NCBI GenBank assembly: GCA_030770545.1
Contig: CM061096.1
Span: forward strand, 17,359,001 to 17,423,000
Length of the DNA: 64,000 bases
Source of the DNA: Macropodus opercularis
Lineage: Eukaryota; Chordata; Actinopteri; Anabantiformes; Osphronemidae
Direction of reading: 5' to 3'
The number at the start of each line of letters is the position of its first letter. Within the stretch, counting starts at the first letter, position 1. A program made the position numbers and the translations under genes. Shown one piece after another: positions 55,142 through 64,000 of this stretch. The notes under the pieces are model-generated. The model did no database searches. It worked only from the letters and a program-made list of their open reading frames with translations, and was not told where the DNA came from.

Positions 55142-58100
55142 ATGGCGCAGCTGCTGCCTCCTGTTGGTTCAGAGATTTTCAGACATTTTACGCCGGCCTC
55201 ACTGGAGGAGATCCAACGACGGCATGAAGTGGAAGAAAAGGAGCGACAGAGGAGGAGGGAGAAGAACATCGAGGTATAGAACCTGGATCCGCTGTGAGAA
55301 TGACCTGATTGCATAATGTACCACTGAGTTCAGCTTCAGCTTCCATTTTGTTTCCACCCTTCAACCCTGACTCCCAAAGACTCAGGCCTCCCTCCTGGTT
55401 AACACGAAGCCTTTGCTGCAGGAAGCATGTGTCCTCCTCAATGAAGCTGCTCTGAAATCTGCTGTTGAATCTGCCTTAAACTTCTTTATCTGATTGACAG
55501 ATAGCAGAGGAAGATCTTCCTAAGCCGGCGAGTGACCTGGAGGCTGGAAAGCCTCTCCCATTCATCTATGGAGACCCACCCCCAGAGTTTATTAACACCC
55601 CACTGGAGGACCTGGACCCCTTCTACCAATCACAGAAGGTTCTTCTCTTTGTACTAATCTCTGCTGCCTAATTACTGGTTAGAGATGAATACGAATAGAA
55701 CCAACACAATCGATGCTAATAGTGCAGTGGACATTTATTGTGTTAGGGTAGCACATCCAGATCACTTGTGTTTTATCTTTTGGTGCGTTATTCTTCTGTT
55801 GAACGCTGTTTGGCCACTGAAACTGGGAGATTCTCGCCTGCTTTGCGTTAAGTCTTCTGGCGGAGCAATAACCACTTTTCGCCAGTAGGTGGCAGCTTGA
55901 TGTGATCCCTGCACAGGAAACCAAGTAGGCACAGAGCTGCAGCAGTAGCAGCCAGACGCGCAGGCTGTGCTGATTTTGACTGTGCTGTGTTATGTGTTGC
56001 AGTTCCTACTATTAAAAAACTGAACAAAAAAAAGAAACAGAACAACAGAAGAACAACGCAACACTGTAATTTCTTTAGTTTCAAAAGTCGAGGAACTTTC
56101 AGCAGTAGCCGGACATGTTCAACGTTCATGCACCACTTTGTTATGTCACGGCCACATCTGGACTGTCCCACGTACGCTGCGTGCGTCAGAGGAGTCGAAG
56201 ACGTGGGAGCAAAAATGAATCACAGCTGTTTCTGTCCAACCTGTCTCTCTCCAGACCCACCTCACTCTGACTTGTCTCTGCAGACGTTCATCGTGCTCAG
56301 TAAAGGAAACACCATCTACAGGTTTAATGCAGAACCGGCCAGTTACCTGCTGAGTCCGTTCAGTCGTCTGAGGTTAATTGCTATCAAGATTCTCATCCAT
56401 TCATATCCTTTATAATGTCTCTTAGGACATTCGATAAGGGAAAAAAGCTCTTTGGCAGCTTTTGTGTCACGAGCTTCATGTTTCCTTCCAAAATTCTGTT
56501 CACAATTGTGCTTCCATGCTAGTGAAAGAGATGTTAGGAAGCAGTTCAGGTGCACAAGAACAGACATAGCCCATTTCCTTTATAAGTTGTGATTGATTGA
56601 TGAGTTCAAGATAAGATCATTCTTTATTAATCTCACCGTGGGGAAATTCAATTGGTACCACAGCAACAATTAGCGAGGTGCAAAAGAGTGAAAGTGGAGC
56701 GTGTGCAAAGAAAATTATATGTTATACAAATTTACAATTTTTACAAATACAAGATACTGTACAGAAATGTCCAGTCTAGCAGCTCAGACACACAGTTGGT
56801 AGCCTCACGTACTGGCCTTGGTGAGGTAGTCGGTCGTCCACACCACCAGTTGTCCATCAACTCCTGCTCCGTCCGGCTTCTCTCTCAGTGCCGGCTGAAT
56901 GGTGCTGAAGGCGCTGGAGAAGTCAAAGAACATGACCCTCACAATGTTTCCAGCCTCCAGGTGAGTCAGCGCCCGATGCAGCAGGTAGATGATGGCGTCG
57001 TCCACCTCGGTGTTTGGCCCGTAGGCAAACTGCAGCGGGTCCATCGCCGTGGACCACAGAGCGAAGGAGGCTGAGGATGAGCCTCTCATGGTCTTCATCA
57101 GATGGGAGGTCAGGGCAAGTGGCCTGTAGTGGTTTGGCTAATTAGCGGGTGTCATCTTAGGAACCGGAACCACACAGGAGGTCTTCCACAGAACAGGGAC
57201 CGTCTCCAGACTCAGGCTCAGGTTAAAGATGTACGTGTCAGCACAGTTCCTGAGCAGGACCTGCAGCTTTCCTGGTCTTTAACTGCCTCAGGTCTCTCCT
57301 CACATGGTCTGATGTTAGGGAGACAGGGGTGGTGGTGGTAACGATGGGCTGTTCATGGAGGAGGATGGTGTGAGTGCGTGGGGGGGGTGTAGCAGCTGGG
57401 CTGGAGATGTCAAATCTGCTGCTCCTCTTCTCCTTCAGCAGGCCTTTAAGTTCAGGGGTCACCCAGGGCTTGTTGTTAGAGAAGCACCGCACCCTTCGGG
57501 TCGGTACCGTGTTCTCTACACAGAAGCTGATGTGGTCTGTGATGCCGTGGGTCCGGCTGTTGATGTCTGATCAGTCCGTCACTGGCCTCATCAGTCCACT
57601 TTCACAGACTTCTTCTTCAGGCTCTTCTCACCCTGGTGTGTGTTCAGGGAGCAGATGCTCCAGGTTATGCTCAGCGCAATGTGGGGGGAGGAGCTGGAGT
57701 CGTCGCGTCCTTCACATTCAGATGCAGTAGGCCCTGGGTAAAGGTGGGGAGAATGGAAGAGAGTGAGGCGAGATTAACGTCCCGCTGATGAGAAGCAGCA
57801 GCTAGTTTGACTCCATCCAGGGCGACCACAGAGTCCGGTGGAACACATGAGGTGACAGTCCCTGTGCTCCTGTTGCAGTCGGTTCAGCGCCGTGAGCTCG
57901 TCCATCTTATTGGAGACGGATCGGACGTTCCCATGATGATGGAGGCCACGTATGGTCTGTGGCTTCGTCTCCTCTGCAGCGTCTCCTCCTCCTTCGTATT
58001 TCAGGAGGGACCTCAGGCTTCTCTGTGTAGAGACGTGGAGCCGTGTGCGGAGCTGAGGGGTAAAAAGGTTAAAAACAGTAAAAAACTAAACAGAAAAGTG

Positions 58101-61100
58101 ATGAAAGTGGTTTCAGTCTGTGCGACAGGATTTGACCACAATAAAGAAAATCTGTAAAACAGGCCAACAAACAATAGAAAAGAAGAGAAATAGTGTGTGG
58201 CTGCTCCGGGAACAGGCCAGGTTGAAGTGACCTGTTGATAACTTTCCAGTAAACAGAGTCATTAGTCTAAAATATCCAGATCCGAAGACCAAGATTGGGC
58301 AACAGCTTTCTTCCGACTGACGCAGGTTTAGGGTTTAAAAACCAACTCCCCAAAGCGGAGAGAGGGAGACGTGTGCTCCGTCCTTCCCCGCGCGCCAGCG
58401 AGCTTTACCCCTGCAGGGAGGAATCAGGTGACTTCGTATAACTGCCTTATGTATATCTTTACGCCACTAATGTGAAATCAATCATTTGTATTATTTTGAA
58501 TCTCAGTGTTGTGTTTAACTGAATCCTCTCGGTGAGGAATATCTGCAAACAACTACATGTTCCTTAAACCGAAAACGTTTTTCAGTTTGTTTATCATGGT
58601 GACGATTCTGACCAACTGTGTGTTCATGACCATGAGTGATCCTCCATCGTGGAACAAGGTGGTGGAGTAAGTCAACCAACACATTAAGACGCAAAACACT
58701 GAAAAACTGAAGGAAAAAGCACAGGCACAACAAGATGGCTGAAAATAAGATGAACACATCTCAGCTTCTGTAAACTACACATATTCTGTTTTCAAACCTG
58801 GATGGGCCTTGACCCTGCGACACACACGTCTCGTCCCACTGTGACCTCAGTAACAAACACATCTGTAGAATTCTATCAAATGAAAAACTAAGTAGTTTCG
58901 ACCTTGATTAAATACATTCCATCGCTATGAAATGTGAATTTCTCTCACGCGGTCTTTGTTTCACTGTGAGTTTTTTCCTTGGTGCAACAGATACGTGTTT
59001 ACAGGCATCTACACGTTTGAAGCAATGATCAAAGTGTTGTCGCGAGGTTTCTGTATTGGAGATTTCACCTTCCTCAGAGACCCCTGGAACTGGCTGGACT
59101 TCATGGTCATCAGCATGGCGTAATAATCAGTAACTCATTATGCATCATATATTATTCCGAGGCAACAGAGGTGTAACTGTAGAAATCGTCGAAGGCGTTA
59201 AAACGTTAAGAATAAGAATTGCGTAAACTCTGCTGTTTGTTTACTAAGATCTGAAACAGCGACTTACTTCGTACCCGTACATTCATCATCATAATAATGT
59301 TCTGACTACATTCTCCTGATTGAAAGGCTATGAAGCAGAATCAAAGAAAGCTTTCTACTTTATTTATAAGTCAGGCCTTAGTTTATTTTAACAATGAAAA
59401 CAGTAAGAGTTGTATTTCATTTTGAATCACAGAAATTCTGCTGGTTATTATTGGGACTTGTGATTTGACATGACGATAAAATGTGTTTCAGATATCTTAC
59501 CGAGTTCGTAGATTTGGGAAACGTGTCTGCATTGAGGACGTTCAGAGTTCTACGAGCGCTGAAGACCATCACAGTTATCCCCGGTAAGTTTGTCCATTTT
59601 GACTGTGCACAAAAATCTAATTTTAAACAAGCCAGCGACTTGGTGTCTAAATCTGATTGGTTGGTACATACTTTCACCCTCCCCCAGGATTAAAAACAAT
59701 TGTTGGAGCTCTCATCCAGGCAGTGAAGAAGCTGGGTGATGTCATGATCCTGACCGTGTTCTGCCTTAGTGTCTTTGCTCTGATTGGTCTGCAACTCTTC
59801 ATGGGAAACCTGAGGCAGAAATGTGTCCTGATTCCGCCGCAGTTCAGCAACGACACGTCTGACATCGACCCCGATGCAGGTCACAACAACACCTACGGCA
59901 ATAACACAGGAGGCAGTGACTTTGATTTCCACGAATACATTAACAACCCAGGTACAAACGGTCATGTTTGTTATGTGAACTGTACCAGCCTGAAAGTCTG
60001 ACGTCGCTCCACCTGTCCCTCAGAAAACTACTACTACCTGGCTGGTCAGCCGGACGCTCTGCTGTGTGGAAACAGCTCTGACGCAGGGTACGTTCACGAC
60101 ACAGGTGCTGCTGCAGTTAATGTGTGACTGTCATGATGTTGATGGCGATGATGTCTTTCAGGGTCTGTCCGGAGGGTTACGTCTGTCTGAAGGCTGGGAG
60201 AAATCCAAACTACGGCTACACTAGTTATGACACTTTCGGTTGGGCATTCCTGGCTCTTTTCAGGCTGATGACCCAGGACTTCTGGGAAAACCTCTTCCAG
60301 CTGGTCAGTAACTCGTTGGGCCCAGTACAGACATTGGTCTCTACTGGCTTTGTGCACACACACACACACTCCCGCTGTCTTCAGTGTTCAGGTCTGTAGG
60401 TGTGTGACAGTTGGACTATTTGGACTTTGTGTTTGTCCCACGTCAGCCTCCATACCTGCCGTCCTCACACACACCTGTTTCCCATCACCTATCGCCCTGG
60501 ACTTCATGAACCCCAAACAGACTCTCATTCCCCGCTGGTGTGTCTTTCCTAGTTCGCTTGTCTTGTTGCTCTCCCTCGTCCCCGACCTCTGGCTCTAATC
60601 ATCATAGTAAGTTTAGTTAGTTTGTTCGTAGCTTTCCTAGTTCCTGCTTGGCAGTGTTTTTGTTTGTATGAATACTGATAACTTTGTTTGTTTTCTCCCG
60701 CTTGCGGTGACTTTATGTTCATAGTTAGTTTGACAGTCAGGTTTATTAGAGTAAAGTTTTGTTATCTCCCGCTTGCGGTGACTTTTGGTTTATAGGCTTT
60801 TCGTATATTAGAACATAGTGTTGAATCTGGGCCACTATCGCTTTGTGTTACATTTTTGTTTATTCCTAAATTATAGTGTTTTCTCCAGCTCGGCTGTTTG
60901 CATCTTTATCTAATAAATTCTTGTTTGTGCGAAAGTTCACGCTTTGGGCTCATTTGCACCTGGGTCCGAGCTCTGCTCGGTTTCGTTTCGTAACAAGGTG
61001 AACACCACATGTTCACACCAGGTATTTTGGGTTACAGAGCAGCATAGGGAGCCAGTTTAAGAAAAGCTTGACTTTCTAAGGTCAGAGTTTGAATCACTGA

Positions 61101-64000
61101 ATCAATATGTGGTATCTGTTTGAGTGTAATTTAGCATTAGGAGGACATTTGACCTTTCGATTCAATTAAAAGGCTCAATCATCTGACAGGCTCATGAACA
61201 CCTTGATGTTACCTTCCTGGCTCTGTCTGCCTTTACTGTATCCGTCTCTCTCCACGTCTGCTTCTTTGTATGTCATCTGTCTTTCTGCAGACATTAAGGG
61301 CAGCAGGTAAAACCTACATGATCTTTTTTGTGGTGGTCATCTTCCTCGGTTCGTTCTACCTCATTAACCTGATCCTAGCTGTGGTTGCGATGGCGTACGC
61401 TGAGCAGAATGCAGCCACTATGTCTGAGGCCAAACAGAAGGAGGAGGAGTATGCTCAGATTCTGGAGGCACTGAAGAAGAGAAATGAGGAGGTTTGACTT
61501 CACAGAATGAAGGACTTAATGACTGTGAACACATTTTAATTGTATTACTGTTGCTCTCACAGCAGGCGGCCTATCGGGCAGCACAGTTACAGAAACAAGA
61601 CTCAGAAAATCTCAATTCATCTGCAGAAATGCAAAGCCCAAAGCAAGAGCACATGGACATGGATGGTAAACGAACAACTGATTTGTGTGAATCAGTTCAG
61701 TGCCTTATACAGTCTGGTGAAACTGTGAAACACTAAATGAGAGGATTTATTATGTATTGTTATGTGTTTATGTATCATACAATCATGTAGGTTCTACAGT
61801 TTGACTAACCCATGTTGGGCAACCCTTATATAGCCTTATATTCTGTCATTAGTGGCTGGAATCAGAAAATGTCAGAGTGAATTCTAGCATCTTAATGGAA
61901 GACACGTGCTTGCTGCTTCCTTGTAGTTTGGGTTTGACCTCCAGCACCTGTAATCAAACGGTAGACGTCAGATAGGGGGTTGTTTCTAGTAAACCGTGTA
62001 CTCTACGCTTCTCGCTAACCCACTGTGCATTTCAGGTTTTGAGGAGGAACAGCGGCCGTGTCCTCCGTGTTGGTATGCCTTCGCCAACATCTTTCTGAAG
62101 TGGAACTGTTGTGGCTGCTGGCGGTGGCTTAAACAGTTGCTCTACACCATCGTCATGGATCCATTTGTAGACCTTGGCATCACTATATGTATTGTACTAA
62201 ACACCGTCTTCATGGCCATGGAACATTATCCAATGACGGAGCAATTTGAAGAGCTGTTGAGTGTCGGAAATCTGGTGAGTGACCGAAGGAAGGCGACAAC
62301 TTCTACTGCTGCTGGATCAGTTTGCAGCAGCTTCTGCTGTCAGCACACATTGATTCAATTCAGTTCATTCTGTTTAGCTTTATTTATATTTAACAACATG
62401 AGTCATCTCAATGCACTTACAAAGTAAGATTTTAGATCTCACAACTGTGTCAAAAAAAAAAAAAAAAAGATTTTAATAGCATGGGAGAAAGGAAGAAAGC
62501 TCCAGCAGAAACAAGTTCAAGTGGGTTGGTGGCCATCTGCCTTCAGAGTGACCAGAACCACCTGGAACCATCAGCTTTGTCACAAAGGAAGGTTTCAGCC
62601 TAGTTTTAAAGCAGAGAGGGCGTCTGCTGCTAGAACCTGAACTGGAAGCTGGTTCCACATAGAGGAGCTTGGAGCTAAAGGCTCTGCCTCCCGTTCTACA
62701 GGTAGAAACTCTAGGAACCACCAGTAGACCAGCTCTGAGAAGCAAGGTTCTGTTGGAGCAGAAGGAGCCATGAGGTCTAAGACAAGATGGAGCTTTATTA
62801 TGAAGAGCAGGACAGAGAAGCTACTGTAGGAGAAATGTGACGTCTCTTCCTGAGTCCAGTCAGACTCTGCTGCAGCATTTGAATTAACTGGAGGCTTTTT
62901 ACAGAGTCATTGGTTCAAACTATGAGCAGGGAGACACAGTCGTCCAGCCTGGAGGAACTAATGCAGGGATTCATGTTTCAGCATCACTCTGTGAGAGGAT
63001 GCTCCTCATTTTAGCAACATTCCTCAGGTGGAAGTAGGAAGTTTAGAGATTCTATAATGTAGGATGTAAAGGAGAGAACTGGGTCAAAGATGACACCAAG
63101 GTTCCTACAGTAGAACCTGAAGCTAACGTTATGTCGTCCAGAGAAACAATCTGATTCAATAATGAGTCTCTGTGGTTTTTAGCACCAGTTATACATGCAG
63201 AACATCACAAGTTCTGCTTAATTAGTTGTTTTCAGTCTTGACCTTGGTTATTTTTGTATTGGTGCTGACTGGATGGAGGTGGAGAAGGGCGTGTTTGGTT
63301 TGAGGTTCTTCCTGATGAATGAGTCAGTCTGGTCAATCAATCAGCCAATAAATCTGTGGTAGACGCTGAGTTTCAAAAACCAGTTACAGCACAATTTAAA
63401 GTCATGCTCAGTTCCTGGTACTAATATGCTTTAACCCTTGAAGCTGATTTCTCATTCCTCTGCAGGTCTTTACTGGGATCTTCACAGCTGAGATGGTCCT
63501 GAAACTTTTGGCCATGGATCCATATTACTACTTCCAGGTCAGTTTTCCTCTTTGTTACCAACTTTGTGAAAACAACCTACAGCTGTTCCCACTGGAGTGT
63601 TTGTCTGTTGCTATGGTTACAGGTGGGCTGGAACATTTTTGATAGCATCATTGTTACCATGAGTCTTGTGGAATTGGGATTGGCCAATGTGCAGGGTCTG
63701 TCTGTGCTGCGCTCATTCCGATTGGTCAGTGTCTTCAACAGCAGAAGGATATTATCTGTCTCATCTCACCTGTCTGTGTACTTGACACTCATCTGTCTGC
63801 CACCTCTCTCTTCACCTCTTTTCTGTCCAGATGCGAGTTTTTAAGCTGGCCAAGTCATGGCCAACGCTTAACATGCTAATAAAGATCATTGGAAACTCAG
63901 TTGGGGCTCTGGGGAACCTGACTCTGGTTCTGGCCATCATCGTCTTTATCTTTGCTGTGGTCGGAATGCAGCTCTTCGGGAAGAACTACAAAGACTGTGT
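55142..64000 (+). CDS. scn4a: Voltage-gated sodium channel alpha subunit, Nav1.4 type (5' part)
   Basis: Pore-forming channel of the muscle action potential, in the plasma membrane. Fifteen coding exons: 55142-55273, 55501-55638, 56284-56402, 58577-58666, 58991-59119, 59492-59583, 59688-59951, 60024-60087, 60162-60303, 61291-61491, 61563-61665, 62036-62274, 63466-63537, 63623-63724 and 63831 to the edge; about 685 residues, phases agree. The N-terminus reads MAQLLPPVGSEIFRHFTP, then GKPLPFIYGDPPPEF. The domain I voltage sensor has SALRTFRVLRALKTITVIPG. The domain I pore loop has LMTQDFWENLFQL, with D382 of the DEKA filter. S6 reads FYLINLILAVVAMAYAE. The very short domain I-II linker (about 60 residues, no long Ser-rich insert) points to Nav1.4. 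Domain II begins with VMDPFVDLGITICIVLNT and its S4 is RSFRLMRVFKLAKSW. Domains III-IV lie beyond the window. Which teleost duplicate (a or b) is not decidable here. Confidence 0.95.
56600..58010 (-). mobile_element. CR1/L2-superfamily LINE, endonuclease end plus reverse transcriptase
   Basis: Reading the minus strand from 58010: an endonuclease-like remnant (NKMDELTALNRLQQEHRDC), the linker (RCFSNNKPWVTPELKGLLKE, SDHVRRDLRQLKTRKAAGP), and the reverse transcriptase start (KTMRGSSSASFALW, DPLQFAYGPNTEVDDAIIYL, VMFFDFSSAFSTIQPAL). Then the sequence jumps to the 3' end at about 56600, where the plus strand reads GATAAGATCATTCTTTATTA. The second half of the RT is deleted and stops are present. 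It is related to 26280-27175. Confidence 0.8.
58270..58445 (-). repeat. LTR-like repeat, partial copy 5
   Basis: The reverse complement carries GAAGTCACCTGATTCCTCCC, TGCAGGGGTAAAGC and GGGGAGTTGGTTTTTAAACC, matching the middle of the family at 22881 and 48500. Confidence 0.5.
60403..60995. mobile_element. Solo LTR (gypsy-like) in scn4a intron
   Basis: 593 bp beginning TGTGACAG and ending CGTAACA, flanked on both sides by the 5-bp direct repeat AGGTG (60398-60402 and 60996-61000), which is the signature of LTR-retrotransposon integration. AATAAATTC at about 60912 fits an LTR poly(A) signal. Two copies of CTCCCGCTTGCGGTGACTTT (about 60697 and 60766) lie inside. No internal gag-pol sequence remains, so it probably arose by LTR-LTR recombination. 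Confidence 0.85.
62350..63180 (-). mobile_element. L2-like LINE, 3' portion
   Basis: Same family and orientation as 5156 and 38864. It contains the AAAGCAGAGAGGGCGTCTGC segment (minus: EPASSSGSSSRRPLCFKTRL) and an 18-base A run at 62452-62469. It ends by matching GAAACAATCTGATTCAATAA at 39971. It lies in the scn4a intron before exon 63466. Confidence 0.75.

Larger units (their letters stand above)
56403..58576 (+). other. scn4a: U12-type AT-AC intron of scn4a
   Basis: The intron starts ATATCCTT, a perfect U12 5' splice site, and ends AC at 58576. A near-consensus branch site TTCCTTAAA lies at 58560-58568, about 10 bases from the end. Only this AT-AC pair restores the frame (IKILIHS then FFSLFIMVTILTNC). 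Sodium channel genes are known to keep an AT-AC intron at this place. About 1.4 kb of LINE and a partial LTR-like repeat lie inside. Confidence 0.93.

Overview
The window looks like nuclear DNA of a ray-finned fish, most likely a percomorph teleost. Genes are split into many exons with consensus splice sites. The repeats are teleost-type: L2-like and other LINEs, Penelope-like elements, Tc1/mariner-type non-autonomous elements and a gypsy-like solo LTR. The protein families (teleost type I interferon, tandem C-type-lectin-domain genes, CRH receptor, muscle-type sodium channel) fit the same group. There is no sign of operons, Shine-Dalgarno sites, CRISPR or phage. The exon models were built by hand from splice sites and reading frame.

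Layout. 1-1195 is a 15-bp minisatellite and 2085-3410 a 19-bp minisatellite; directly after it lies a lone last exon of an IFNd-like interferon gene (3420-3554). 5.1-7.1 kb is an L2-like LINE broken by an inverted Penelope-like insertion. 9.33-10.23 kb is a complete five-exon type I interferon gene with an AU-rich 3'UTR. 11-15.2 kb is repeat-rich. 16.17-16.87 kb (minus) holds the last three coding exons of a synaptogyrin. 19.1-28.4 kb is a cluster of three two-CTLD lectin genes: a broken copy (minus), an intact copy (plus, 324 codons) and an intact copy (minus, 325 codons). The two intact copies share almost identical exon lengths and a two-exon C-terminal module that I cannot assign to a domain family.

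31.04-44.93 kb (plus) is a complete 14-exon crhr1 gene (428 codons). Its first intron carries about 28 copies of a 65-bp minisatellite, and its other introns carry a LINE, two Tc1-type elements and a hAT-like fragment. 45-55 kb has little recognisable coding sequence but holds a 2-kb CA/poly-C minisatellite (50.55-52.61 kb). 55.14 kb to the end (plus) is the first half of a Nav1.4-type sodium channel gene (scn4a), through domain I and into domain II. It contains a textbook AT-AC U12-type intron and an intronic solo LTR with a 5-bp target-site duplication.

The genes do not form one pathway. Interferon and lectin genes are immune, crhr1 is neuroendocrine and scn4a is muscle excitability. The grouping agrees with the known vertebrate linkage around SCN4A/CD79B/GH and with CRHR1 on the same human chromosome arm. 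The strongest candidates for something little described are the shared C-terminal module of the lectin genes, the interferon exon stranded among minisatellites, and the twin-priming-like Penelope insertion.
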